DNA from: Cladorhizidae sp. MBARI D1340-BT2
Taxonomy: Eukaryota > Porifera > Demospongiae > Poecilosclerida > Cladorhizidae
Reading direction: 5' to 3'
DNA: 64,000 nucleotides
Assembly: GCA_028752905.1 (NCBI GenBank)
Contig: JAQNBH010000002.1
Coordinates: forward strand, 16,354,390 to 16,418,389
Each line of letters opens with the position of its first letter. The first letter of the stretch is position 1. The position numbers were made by a program, and so were the translations under genes. Shown one piece after another: positions 1 to 11,094 of this stretch. The notes under the pieces were generated by a model that had not been told where the DNA came from, did not search any database, and was given only the letters and a program-made list of their open reading frames with translations.

Positions 1-319
1 AAGACCAACATCCTGATGGGACTGGCAAAGGATACGATGTTGTCCTTCCATCCCAGCAGACATGAAGTTACATATATTTATTTTTTTCTAATGTTTTTAA
101 CTATAGCCTAAAATAAATTGTCAGTTCGTGGGTAGGCAGAATTTACCTACCTTGCTTGGGTTCTTTTGAAGTGGCATCTAGGCACTTACTTCATTTGGAA
201 CCCCACCAAGGAGGGCCAGGAGCTTGGGGGGAGCATGTACAGCACAACTAAGGTTGTGCCAGATTTGTAGGGTGCTAGGGCATTCAGCTTTACATATATT
301 ACAGTTGGGGGAATCTGCA
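1..319. other. unassigned left edge
   Basis: I see no recognisable gene here. The first 70 bases could be the tail of a coding exon cut by the window edge, but no frame is convincing. The rest is AT-rich and non-repetitive. Confidence 0.3.
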
Positions 320-2235
320 AATAGGCCCTGGCGTATTATGCTAGTAGGTGGTTCAGAGATTTGAGAATAATGCTGGAAAAATAGGCAAGCTTTCAGGAAA
401 AATAGGCAGACTTTCAGGAGAAATCGAAATGATTTCTTAATTAAGGGGGGACTACACCTGAAAAACTTTGGAGTTTTTTTTAAAAAAATTTATCAGTTCA
501 AACTGTTGCTGTACATATCTACTAGCCAATTCTAAAGTTTTAGAGCTATTGGATGCTCCATTTCAAAGTTATGATGGTTTTGTCCATGCATTTCTTATTG
601 ATTTGAAGAGAAACCAACAAGGAACACTAAAGGGGGGGGGGACACCACCATTTTTTAAATTAAAACAAATAAACTTGTGGTTACCACTTTATAGCTCTGT
701 AGATTCTGTAAACTTCATGGTATGGACTTGATATATAGCTCAAAAGATAGGTCTCTCTTTGTGCTCTCTGTTGATACTAAAATATTTTTCATAGGTATAA
801 CTATGCATAGTTACTGGACCTAAAGTGGAGGGAACCTCAAAAACCTGAATGCCTGAACTGGCAGCATAAATATCTCCTGATTGCCAAGTGCTAGAGAGTT
901 GAAATTGGCACCAGTGGCTATTCAATGAGTGTTTTCATAAGGCGCTAAAATGTAAGTAGGTGGTCAAGCGTGGCGGGTGGAAAATGAGTTTTATGGATTA
1001 TTAACGAAATTCATTTTCCACCCACACGCTAGACCACGTACTTAGATTTTAACGCCTAATAAAAACACTCGTTGAATAGAGTAGGGCCTCCTCTAGCTAA
1101 TTTCAACTCTCTAGCACTTGGCAATCAGGAGATATTTATACTGCGGCATTCAGGTTTTTGAGGTTCCCTCCACTTGTAGCTCCTGTAACTTGGCTATAGT
1201 TATACCTATGAAAAATATTTTAGTATCAACAGAGAGCACAAAGAGAGACCTATCTTTTGAGCTATATATCAAGTCCATACCATGAAGTTTACGGAATCTA
1301 TGGAGTTATAAAGTGGTAACCACAAGAAGAAAAAGGGGGGAAATACATGTGGGTCACTCTCCCCCAAAAATGCAACTGTCCCTCCTTCAACACATTATTG
1401 CCAGGAATTTTGAAAATCTATTTTGTTCTGATTTTGCGGCGAACATACCTTTGCCACACTTGACTCAATTTCAATATTTGAGGATTCATTTGAGAGCTCT
1501 TTTAGTGATCTGTGATATAACGGTTTGATTTTTTTTTATTACTTGAAGCATTGCCGAGTTATGGTGATTAGAAGAGGTGACTGTCACAGATTTTGCGTTT
1601 ATTTTGTGTGGTTGGAAATGAAATGCCTTAGAACTAATGAACAAGAGATGTGTTGAAAAATATGCCTCCGTTATATCACAACTAAATGTCTTGGTAAGCT
1701 ACAAACCAAATTTGGGCATCTGTAGACCAGGCACTTGGGAAATATCCTCGCCGCAGTTTGGGGGGTGCAATTTTTGGAGTGACCCTTGCCTTTTTGGATG
1801 TATCTTCTAAGAAAATGTGCCTATAGAGACATTTCACATTAAAGCACACAGAATGAGCAATAAGTTGGTATCAAAAGTAAGAAAGGGAGGGAAAGTTATG
1901 ATGGCTACAAAAATGCGTTCAAATTTTGGTGGTTTCAGGTGTAGTCCCCCCTTTTAAGGCCTGTCCACACTGCACACTGAATGCGCGTTAGATCTCAACG
2001 AATGCGCGTTCGTTGCGTCCTGAGAGGTGTGGATAAGTGATGCATTCAGTCACTCTTATGTCTAATCTAAGAAATCATTTCGATTTCTCGTGAAAGTCTG
2101 CCTATTTTTCCTGAAAGTCCTGAAAGTCTGCCTATATTTCCTGAAAGCTTGCCTATTTTTCCAGCATTATTCTCAATTCTCTGAACCACCTATTTTCCCC
2201 AAAATTATGCTAGCATAATCCGCCAGGGCCTATAT
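320..2235. repeat. large nested foldback (inverted-repeat) element
   Basis: The sequence at about 320-475 returns inverted at about 1925-2235. Shared landmarks include the GGCCCTGGCG block, the short AATAGGCA(A/G)-type repeats with CTTTCAGG, AATCGAAATGATTTCTTA, and GGGGGGACTACACCTGAAA. The right arm carries about 110 extra bases (around 1963-2075). A second, inner inverted repeat is nested inside. No transposase is encoded, so this is a non-autonomous foldback or a composite of two insertions. The outer boundaries are approximate. Confidence 0.7.
674..1326. mobile_element. inner foldback element, about 315-bp arms
   Basis: The left arm (674-988) and right arm (1011-1326) are near-perfect inverted copies around a loop of about 22 bases. 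Both ends read CTTGTGGTTACCAC / GTGGTAACCACAAG. Arm landmarks are AAAATATTTTTCATAGGTATA and TTTTGAGCTATATATCAAG. Diverged or half copies occur at 5115-5545, 6555-6880, 14735-15085, 36270-36655 and 54180-54358, so it is a dispersed family. There is no coding capacity. The hairpin tip is GGTGGAAAATGA/TCATTTTCCACC. Confidence 0.8.
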
Positions 2236-3443
2236 TAGAGGAGTCAACACTAAAGCAATAATAGCGGAGGATGCAGTCTACAATAATAATGCAGCATCTT
2301 TCTAATAACTTCACATATAAGATGCAGGGCAAAATTTTTAGCATTTTTGGTGGGAACAAAAGGTGCATCCTATAATATGGTATATGTAAATTATTAGTCT
2401 TGTTTCTATTTTTATTAAAGAAGTTTATTATTTATTGCCTTTTTTTGTATTATTAGGAATATCTATATATATATATACCTGGAGCATTGTTTTGTTAGAA
2501 TATTGTTTAAAAAAACCAAAATATTTGGTGTCATTTACTGACATTCATGATTAGGAATTATTAACATGTAAAAACATACGAACTGGTTTAAATCCAGTGG
2601 AGCTGTCAGACCAATCGTAATTTTACACGTAATGGATCAACTGTAGAGTCTGCTGTTTAGATAAGAAAAACTATGGCATTTGTGAATGACAACAAGCTCA
2701 TTGGAGCAATTAAGACGTCTTGACTCCTTGCAGCTTATTGCAGGTATCTGCTAAAATGTACAAAGTGAAGGACAATGCCTGAAAAGAGGTGGTAGGTCAA
2801 GTTGAAAGTGTTACATATCTAGCTGCAGGGGCAGATTAAGGGGCAATGATGGTTAGGGAGTTTAATCCCCCTCCCACCTCCAACCTCTCTGGTGCTGCCT
2901 ATACTAGTGTGCAATACAACAATGAATGAACATTTATAGTTCAGTAGAGGCTACTTAGAAAACTACTAACTAGCTCTGTAGTTTTCCATTATTACATATC
3001 CTTTTTGCTCCTATAGGCTAGACCAGTGCAGCCGCTATTGTGCTTAGTATTTATAGCTTTCTCACACCACTCAAGCACTCCATTGCAAAACCACATTATT
3101 ATATACATTAATACAAAATTACAAAAAGTTGTGAGAAAGTTGCAAGTTGCGTGCGTACATAGCTGTGTGCCTTTAGAAACTTAGTAGATAATCAAGTAAA
3201 TTGGTATTAGCATTTGTGGACTACCGAACCTAGACCAATGCAGCCACAGCTATAATTTGTAGCTGTAGTAGCTTTCTCATGGTTCTCGAGTTGCATTTTT
3301 GAGTTTCTCAGTGCTATTTTGAACATTTTATAAGGTAGCTGTCGGCAGTATAAGCTGTGTAGAAACTCAAGTAAATTACGTGAGAATGCTCATCAGACAT
3401 TAATTTTGTGCTCACACAACTAGCTGATCTTGGATGGATAACC
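2236..3443. other. AT-rich intergenic DNA, no gene seen
   Basis: I find no coding region. Two diverged copies of a segment of about 200 bases, each with CTAGACCA(A/G)TGCAGCC followed by AGCTTTCTCA, lie near 3015-3150 and 3225-3330. This suggests an old local duplication. Confidence 0.4.
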
Positions 3444-3894
3444 AATGCATATAACCATCACATTAACAGCATATGAATTCAATGCATATAACCATCACAT
3501 TAACTGTATATGAATTCAATGCATATAACCATCACATTAACTGCATATGAATTCAATGCATAAAACCATCACATTAACTGCATATGAATTCAATGCATAA
3601 AACCATCACATTAACTGCATATGAATTCACTGCATAAAACCATCACATTAAGTTCAATGCATATAACCATCACATTAACTGCATATGAATTCAATGCATA
3701 TAACCATCACATTAACTGCTTATGAATTCAATGCATATAACCATCACATTAACTTCATATGAATTCAATGCATATAACCATCACATTAACTGCATATGAA
3801 TTCAATGCATATAACCATCACATTAACTGCATATGAATTCAATGCATATATATATATAACCATCACATTAACTGCATATGAATTACATCATGCA
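3444..3894 (+). repeat. 37-bp minisatellite, about 12 copies
   Basis: The unit contains AATGCATATAACCATCACAT and CATATGAATTC. Copies differ by single bases and small indels (CATATA or CATAAA). One copy is shortened near 3650, and one carries a small (TA)n expansion near 3850. Confidence 0.9.
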
Positions 3895-4965
3895 TGTTAA
3901 TATCAGAAACAGCTTTGGTGTGTGGTTGATTTACCGATTGCTCCTCGGCTAAAATGAAATGTAATAAAAACAGGGGAAATTCAACCACAATTTTATATTA
4001 TATGTATGCACAGGTGGAGATGGTGAGCTCAAGTTGGCTATATGCTCTAGACCTTTGTGTGGAAATAAAATAAACTCAAATATGCTTGTTCGTCAGTTTT
4101 GGCAGGTTTGGCACCTATTGCACCCTCATTTTATTTATATTTGTTATTTTATTTTTTACTGGAAATTCCCCCCTTCCCCCAAGAGAGATAAGTCTACACT
4201 AATCCTCACCCCCTTCTCAAAATCCTAGATCCTCGCTGAGTGGCTAATTGTATACAGATCAGTTGGATAGCTGGATATACTGTACTATTAGCTTGTAATG
4301 GTGTAGCTAGCTTCCTAAGCTTGTTGTTAACGTATTCTAGTTATATATAATAGTAATATTTACATTTAATAAATAAAAAATAAAAAATATATACAAAGTT
4401 CATTACACCTAATTAACATGTTAGTAATAAAGAATCAAATAACACCCAAAAAATGACACTAACCAAGACAAAAACAACAAAGTCAAGGAGATGGAGATGG
4501 ACCCAGGGTGCCCGAAGAGGCTGCAGCATCCCCCCTCTATATCGCCATGTTTTAGTTACAATTTTGGTATTATTAAAATAAAATATAAAAATAAATTTAA
4601 TTTTTATTATAATAATTTTTATTATTATTATTATTATATAATTGAAAACACAACATACCAAGTTCATTAACACCTAATTAACACATATACTTATATAATA
4701 ATCAATTACAAAAATACCTAAATAATACTGAAATAATAACTAATTAACAATAAATAAATAAATAAATAAAAAGCTAACACGTTCAACTCCCGACTGACCC
4801 CAAAAAATAATTATAATTAAAAAATTAACAACCATGTTTAGCTTTATTTTATTTTATCACATACGGTTCAAATGTTGGCCGTGTGTGCCTGGGTGCAGTT
4901 TGTATCACGTGGTGAATAGCTAGTTACCAGTATATATATAATTATAACAAGCTCGTGCATATCTC
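3895..4965. other. AT-rich DNA with short TTA tract
   Basis: No gene is seen. A short (TTA)n tract lies at about 4616-4640. The phrases GTTCATTACACCTAATTAAC (near 4399) and GTTCATTAACACCTAATTAA (near 4662) flank about 260 bases as imperfect direct repeats, so a small insertion is possible. Confidence 0.35.
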
Positions 4966-5105
4966 ATTATTTCTGATGAGAAGGATAGAGCATCTAGTCG
5001 AAACATCAAGAGATTGAAGTTGAGAATGTTATTGTAATGTATTATGTCAACTGAGAGTTCATTGAAAAAATTCAAGTTGATTATTGAGGTCGTATAATGT
5101 TAATT
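4966..5105 (+). mobile_element. copy of the CTGATGA...GAAAC foldback family (half element)
   Basis: The sequence CTGATGA, then a hairpin (GATAGA-GCA-TCTAGTC), then GAAAC is followed by the shared tail GTTGATTATTGAGG near 5078. It matches the full element at 7826-7994. Only the right half is present. Confidence 0.6.
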
Positions 5106-5114
5106 TAAAAACGT

Positions 5115-5545
5115 GTGGTCATGACTTTAGTGCTCCATAGATTCTGCACTCTTTATGTATGCCCTGGATATATAGCTTAAAATATAGTGTGCTCTCTTTT
5201 GACACTAACAAATGTTGCATAGGTATAACTATGCCAACGATATACATGCAAACAAAGTTATTTCCAACCCATGCACTTCACATACTTGCATTTAAGCGCC
5301 TAATGAAAACACTCGTGTTGAGTAGGGCCTCCTCTAGACACTGATGGTAATTTCAACAGTCGGTATTCCAATCATGAGCAACTGCAGAGAATTCAGGCAT
5401 GCAGGTTTTTCTTGGATTGCATGTAGCATAAGCATGGTTATTCCTATATATGCAAAAAAGATATATTGTCAATAGAGGCACACTGAGAGAACTAACTTTT
5501 GAGCTATAATTATATGAGTGAAGTGTGCAGAATCTATGGAACTTC
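5115..5545. mobile_element. diverged copy of inner foldback family
   Basis: The order of blocks matches the element at 674-1326: the 'CTCCATAGATTCTGCA' region, TATATAGCTTAAAATATAG, GTGCTCTCTTTTGACACTAA, CATAGGTATAACTATGCC, then an inverted partial copy ending near ATTCTGCACACTTCACTC. It is heavily diverged. Confidence 0.5.
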
Positions 5546-5950
5546 AAATTTGTTTACCGGTGTTTTTTTAACGCTTCATAAAAATGTTATCGTCACTGAT
5601 TATGGAGAAAGTCAGTGTATCTTTATTAGGTCATCTGAGAGTTTATTGACTTGCTCTTTGACGGTTTGGCTAGATATTCTAGCCTTCTTTAGGAAAATAA
5701 GATTTTGCCATGATGCAATCTTTGTGAGATAAACATAAATACTGCTGTTCTCTATGGACAGAGAGAACTGGCATGTAGCAGAGGAGAGATGTGCTAATGA
5801 TGGAGACCACCATACTGGACACATGGAGTGTCAAGATGCAAATTATCACTTTTAAAAGTTCTTGTCAACTGTTTAGTTATACTCTGAGAATTCCTGCAGA
5901 AAGCACTGCCTGATGATCACACATCTAGAGAATTTTGGATCCTGTTGCCA
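5546..5950. other. unassigned
   Basis: No gene or repeat family is recognised in this stretch. Short open frames occur on both strands but lack any recognisable domain. Confidence 0.3.
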
Positions 5951-6554
5951 GGAGCAAGTCAGTCTACAAGTCCATCCCCAACAAAATGTTGGAGCTGGGC
6001 TATGAGGGAACTTGAAGAAGTACAAAGCCAACTTGTTGCACAGACACAAGTAAAGTTACGGCTTAACCGAGCGGGAAAAGCTGGTGTATTATTTGTCAAG
6101 GTGTTAGCTAACTGTAGCTCTACAGGAACTAACCCTTGTGGAATGAATTGTTATAATGATAACCTTGTAGACAAACTGGAACAGGTGAAGTGTGCAAGTA
6201 GCTATAGAGACAAATATACTTCCAGCATTACATAAAAAGCAAAGTAAACAATATGCCTCAGCAGACATAGCTTCCCCCCATGGCTATAGTGAATGATGCA
6301 GACAATGAATGAAGAGGATGATGAGGAGGCTCAGCAGGAGGGAAAGAAAAGCAACATGAGCTGGATCTGAAAGAGAAGAGACGGACTAACGAATGAAAAC
6401 ATGATGAGAATGAAGCAGACCATGTTCAGGTACGATAAGTTTGTCTCTTCATCTTCTCTGCATTCATGCTCACTTCACATGGCCACAAGATTTGAGAACA
6501 CACCATCATGCTAGTATCCTTTCCCCAACTATTTCCTAAACTCGCATGAAATAA

Positions 6555-6880
6555 CAATGACTTTCTCAACAATCATCGATGTTTCAAGCGCTTGACCACG
6601 CACTTGCATTTTCGCACCTAATGCTTCCTCGAGCCACTGACAACTGTCTTACACTTTCCAAATAGGAGTTAGAAATGCAGAAAGCTTGAGCAGGCTTGCT
6701 TTGAGGACCCCAATTTTGACTGCCTGTAACTTGGGTATGGTTGTACATATGCAACAGTTTTTAGTATCAAAAGAGAGCACACAGAGAGATCCATCTTTTG
6801 AGCTATATATCAAGTTCATAGAGTGCTAAGTGGCAGAATTTATGGAGCTCCAAAGTCGTAAGCACAGGTTTTTTAATACT
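6555..6880. mobile_element. inner foldback family, diverged copy inside duplicated block
   Basis: AAAGAGAGCACACAGAGAGA, TTTTGAGCTATATATCAAG and the TATGGAGCTCCAAAGTCGTA block give the same order as the arms at 674-1326. The paralogous copy is at 14735-15085, so this insertion predates the block duplication. Confidence 0.55.
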
Positions 6881-7825
6881 TTGGTATATATATGGTATAT
6901 TTATTTCTACATGGCTGGCTAAATAGTATCATAACTCGAGTTGAAACTTGAAATGCAGTTAGTATATGTAAAGGTATAGAATGGTGTAGGAAAAGGGAAA
7001 AAATTAGGGGGAAAAAATGAAAAGAAAATGATTTGCCCCCCCCCTACCTATATACTCCCTCCTATTTGTTTCAAACACAGTATACTGTACTGTAAGCAAA
7101 GACCGACTCACCACCAATACTCAGAAGAAGCTGTTTTTGTAATACATTATAGTTACACGCACACATGTATAGTGCTGCACACACAGACCTACTGTGATTA
7201 GCAAGGTTACCCTGTTTACCATTATGGTCAAAATGTGGCTTAGATAATTTATTTTGGTAAACATTTCTGTGTCCATCCCATTTGTACAAGCTAAGCATAT
7301 GATATACAAAATATTATAGGATCATGGTGTTTCTTGTGAATACAAAGCATGTGAGACTGCAATACAGTCAAACTGTCAAGTTTTCATACAAACAAAGCGA
7401 CAATAGTTTACAAAAAAATAGCCTCCACCCTGGCTGCCAAATCAGAGCACAACTATATACAGTGCCGCCATCAAAACCTGGCTATATTGCCAACTTATAT
7501 TTACTCTCCTAAGAAATGCTCTACAGTACATCAGAGGTGCTCGTTTCTTCTCAAGGCATGCTGTGTGGACACCACTGACCTGGTGGCCACAGAAACTTGT
7601 GACTGACAATAAATAAAACATTTGTCAAAGCAATTAATTTTGTGATCTGGTAAAAACACACACACAAAAAAAAGTTATGCATTTATAGGCTTTGTCCCAC
7701 AAAAGGAAACTCTAAGATCAGATGCTATGCATGTGCCTAATGAGACTTCTGAATCACATAATCACAAATAAAATCTATGATATGAAAAATAAAGTGAGGG
7801 CATTATAATGTAGAATTAGTTTGTT

Positions 7826-7994
7826 CTCAATGAACTCTCAGTTGACATAATAATATTAAAATCACCTTCTCAATAATCAACTTCAAATTTTATTCACTCG
7901 ACGTTTCAACTAGATGCTCTCATTATTCCTGATGAAAACTAGAGCATCTAGTCTAAATGTCGAGTGAATAAAGTTGATTATTGAGAAGGATTTT
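7826..7994 (+). mobile_element. 169-bp foldback insertion with 12-bp target duplication and CTGATGA core
   Basis: AATTAGTTTGTT occurs on both sides (7814-7825 and 7995-8006). The paralogous block has it once (15792-15803) with no insert, which is a true empty site. The insert is a long palindrome. CTTCTCAATAATCAACTT on the left pairs with the inverse on the right, and ACTAGATGCTCT pairs with AGAGCATCTAGT around a central ATTATTCCTGATGA. Related copies lie at 4966, 36075, 48840, 54818 and 62137. No protein is encoded, so it must be mobilised in trans. Confidence 0.85.
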
Positions 7995-8220
7995 AATTAG
8001 TTTGTTGCATGCTTTATACATAACCAAGTCTAAATGTTTGTTGGTTACCATACACTCCGAGGGTCACATAACATAGCAAAATAAAATGAACAATATCAAC
8101 TGATACAATTCTCCATGCATAATATCATGGGCCTCATTTCTTTCTACACACAAAATAATTAACAACAGAGTTCTTGATCTGTACCAAATAAAACTAAGAA
8201 GGTATTGGATATCTCACTCC

Positions 8221-9261
8221 TCATAAATCTAAATATATCTTCAGGTCTTCTACAATCACACTGATGCTAGCATGGACATATTTCGGGCCTCCAGCTATTC
8301 TTGTTGATTGGTACTTACGTCCAGACAAATGAGCCAATGTGCGGAATGTTGGATTTGAACTCATATATTGAGGTTCCATTTCATAGACCAAAGCATCGTC
8401 CCTCAGCCACCAAAGATGAACGAGACCAGCTCCATGAACACCCATGTAAACATCAGCATCATGGACAATCCTCACCTGCTCACACAATCCGAGATCTTCC
8501 AAATGAACTTGTCTTACTGTGGTTGGTTTGAGTGCTTTTCTGAGTTCAATTACAAGTTTGTTCTCATTGGTCAACAAGCGATCTAACTTGTCACTTTCTA
8601 ATCTCAGATATGGTTTTCGGGACACATAAATAATTGAAGGCACACTATTCTCTGTTATATTGTTACTTCTTTGGTCGCTCACAGAGCATGCCTTGAGCAC
8701 TCTTGTCCGAAACAAATTAAGTTGTGTGTTTGATAAACCTTTACCATTACAGCCCAAACATTTCTGTTGTGCTTCTAAATTTGTTTTACACCGGAATAGA
8801 AAACTTTGTACACCGTTTGGCACAAGTCTAACCTTCTTGAAGCAAGTCATGACATCATTAAGACTATCGACTGTATGAACTTTTGCTTCAGGAAAAAGTG
8901 CTTCATCAAACTCTGGGAAGCGGTATTTGTCACTACCAGATATCCTTATTATATGAATTTCATGGGATTGTGGGTGATTGGCATCTTGCAGCAGCTTGTG
9001 AACATTGAAATAGTCCAGAAATCTAAAATAAATATGCACTGCGTGTGCAGTGAAAAAGAAAACGTCATCTTCAATCCATTTTTTACAAATTGCTGCAGAT
9101 TGGGGCTCTACTTCTTTTACCCTTGAAATAATTTGCAATTGATAATCTGAAATACGCACATGGTGTCTCAGTAATCCAATGCTCATTTTATGGCACTCAG
9201 TTCCACACCCATTGAGAAGAGCTATAGATAGTTCTGCTTTGACGTGATCTGCATCCCTCAT
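8221..9261 (-). CDS. GT61 (DUF563-type) glycosyltransferase catalytic region
   Basis: This 346-residue open frame has the GT61 signature. The motif YMGVHGAGLVHLWWL, near residues 275-290, corresponds to the conserved HGAGL element. It follows the stretch VYVSRKPYLR-type (IIYVSRKPYLRLES, about residue 205). An aromatic FRFLDYFNVHKLL segment lies near residue 80, where the family has its substrate-region FN/H motif. Known relatives include EOGT, which adds O-GlcNAc to EGF domains, and POMGNT2, which adds GlcNAc to O-mannose. I cannot assign the acceptor. The frame stays open upstream to about 9378, so Met 9261 is not necessarily the start. The protein ends DLKIYLDL with TGA at 8221. The region is intact and may be under recent or current constraint. 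Confidence 0.8.
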   Translation of the reverse strand: MRDADHVKAELSIALLNGCGTECHKMSIGLLRHHVRISDYQLQIISRVKEVEPQSAAICKKWIEDDVFFFTAHAVHIYFRFLDYFNVHKLLQDANHPQSHEIHIIRISGSDKYRFPEFDEALFPEAKVHTVDSLNDVMTCFKKVRLVPNGVQSFLFRCKTNLEAQQKCLGCNGKGLSNTQLNLFRTRVLKACSVSDQRSNNITENSVPSIIYVSRKPYLRLESDKLDRLLTNENKLVIELRKALKPTTVRQVHLEDLGLCEQVRIVHDADVYMGVHGAGLVHLWWLRDDALVYEMEPQYMSSNPTFRTLAHLSGRKYQSTRIAGGPKYVHASISVIVEDLKIYLDL

Positions 9262-9564
9262 TGCTTTACCAAAAGTGCGAGGAGATATGATGATATTTTC
9301 TAGTGTACATGTGGTAACCGTATTGAAGTTTGCAAAGAGGCATTTGCACAGACAGGAATGGGCAGTTGGAAAGTGTCAACAAAGTAGCTATAACAGAAAG
9401 TTCCTTTTATCCAATTGCTTGTCTTCTCTATCACAGAGCTAGTAGAGCTGTAAGACACAGCAGTTGATTCTAGTAGTGGACTCTGCTTCGCTTCAGGAAC
9501 ACGTGGCATGGTATCCCAGGTTCCGTACTTTTTAGTGGTCGTACCTGTTTTAGCTGTAGTTGTG

Positions 9565-11094
9565 GGATCATGTAAAGAGTAAGACTCCGGAAGTCGAAAA
9601 ATCAGTGCGCGTCAATTAATTATCGCGGTAAACTCTGCTTATCTTAAACGCGCGCGCTATGTACAGAGCGGGAAGTCATTGGATAGGAGCCCATCTCTTT
9701 TGGCAAGTACTGTTACTTGTAGAATGTAAGGGATCTAAAAAGTAATAATAATAGTTGTTGTATGGTCAGCTGAGGAATGATCTTTGGTCCACTCCTGTCC
9801 CCCCCTTCCTGAGCAGCGGGACACTCGTAACTTAATATTGTGGATAATTTTATTAATTAAGTACTGTTGACTTCTTTTTAAAATATAGATTGTTATTAGG
9901 TTAGTTACTAAATAGTTTCACACTGTGCTGTATTATATATGTGATGGCCTTAACAGGCTCAGCAATAGCAACATTAAATCATAGGATGATTATTGATAAT
10001 AATATTATGATGAACATGTTTGGTGTTACTTGGTGTACAGTTGCAATGTAACTATGGTTAGATCCAGCCTGAAAGATGGGTTTACCCTGCGTGTTAAACC
10101 GTAAAGTCGATTCGTCATGGTTTGTATGTCTATGTCAATATTTTTAGATTTATTGAAGGGAGCTTCTTCGCGAAGTCAATGCTTAGTCTGCAAACTTGGC
10201 TCCTTTTGTAGAGAGTACTGCTACTGCAAGTGAAGAAGGTGCAGTCGACCAACTGCAATTAATGTGTACCAGTGGTTGCAGGAAGTTTGCTCAACAGCCC
10301 TTAGCTGTCCAATAATCTTAGGTGGGCCTGGAGTCATCATGAGTCCCAATTCAGTGTGTTGTCAATTGTCACATAAACAGTACATTCTTGTGGCCATAGC
10401 ATCATTATCAAAAAAGCATCAATATAGAATCATTATTATAATTATTGTGGATACAGCATCATTGGGACCCGGCCACCATCCGGGTGTTTGGATTGGTGGA
10501 CACCAGTCATACTCCTGCACTGGGTATGCTGTAAACAATCACAATTCCACTCCATTCTATGTAGTTGTTCAACACAAATTTTCAGGTTACATGCCCCGGA
10601 GAGACGCTGCAACATTACTCCCTATCATACGGTCTCATGTTGCGATAATCCATTCGGATCAGTGGGCTGCTTACAGACAGGTTGCTTCTCTGCCTGAAGT
10701 GGTTGCTCATCAGACTGTTAACCATTCAATAGAGTTCCTAAATCCAGTCACAGGTGTGCACACAAAATGTTGAATCGTACTGGAATAGAGTGAGTTATAC
10801 CACAAGATATCCACAGTAGTTGAAGTTGTGTTGATATGAAGTTGTGTTCCTTTTTGGGGGTTGTTTTTTTTAATGCTGCATTTGTTGTTTTATGAAGTTG
10901 TGTTAATATGAAGTTGTATTACTTGTGTTAGTAGTCCTGAAATAGCTGTTATTTACTTGGAGTATCCGCCTTCTGAAAGCGCGGTGATTTTAGCGCGCGC
11001 GTTTAAGATAAGCAGCGTTTTAAAATATATACCGCGATAATTAATTGACGCGCACTGATTTTCGACTTCCGGAGTCTTACTCTTTACATGATCC
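9565..11094 (+). mobile_element. Merlin-type DNA transposon, 1,530 bp
   Basis: The terminal inverted repeats begin GGATCATGTAAAGAGTAAGA and continue for about 95 bases with few differences, including GCGCGTCAATTAATTATCGC and GCTTATCTTAAACGCGCGC. The flanking 8-bp direct repeats are perfect: TAGTTGTG at 9557-9564 and at 11095-11102. Merlin elements (related to IS1016/ISXO2-type transposases) typically make 8- to 9-bp duplications. The internal gene at about 10040-10815 is a decayed transposase. The element sits opposite to the GT61 gene it interrupts. Confidence 0.9.
10040..10815 (+). pseudogene. Merlin (ISXO2-like) transposase, decayed
   Basis: Recognisable blocks in order are: VYQWLQEVCS (near 10264), PIILGGPGVI (near 10306), RRDAATLLPIIRSH (near 10600), HSDQWAAYRQVASLP (near 10650) and TVNHSIEFLNPVTGVHT (near 10715). 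Then, in the next frame, comes VESYWNR, the catalytic Glu region. The first catalytic Asp region (normally IDES after GGPGV) is destroyed and replaced by unrelated residues and a small AT-rich insert. At least one frameshift separates the HSD and ESYW motifs. Upstream, GASSRSQ-type residues keep traces of the N-terminal domain. The element cannot move itself. Confidence 0.85.

Larger units (their letters stand above)
5951..8085. repeat. duplicated block, copy 1 (partner 14095-15878)
   Basis: Colinear similarity to 14095-15878 runs from TATGAGGGAACTTGAAGAA through CATGTTCAGGTACGAT to ACTCCGAGGGTCACATAACA. Copy 1 has two extra segments. One is about 220 bases near 7465-7685. The other is the 169-bp insertion at 7826-7994. 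The block also holds a diverged inner-foldback copy (6555-6880). An open stretch at 5945-6235 and an acidic segment near 6300-6430 may be remains of an exon, but no family is recognised. It could be a segmental duplication or two copies of a large non-coding transposon. Confidence 0.8.

Noticed and set aside
1963..2075. GAATGCGCGTT/AACGAATGCGCG motif as a regulatory palindrome
   Set aside because: Only a short imperfect inverted repeat; more likely part of an insertion in the foldback arm.
8301..9126. Four plus-strand open frames
   Set aside because: They lie opposite the GT61 catalytic region and have no domain.
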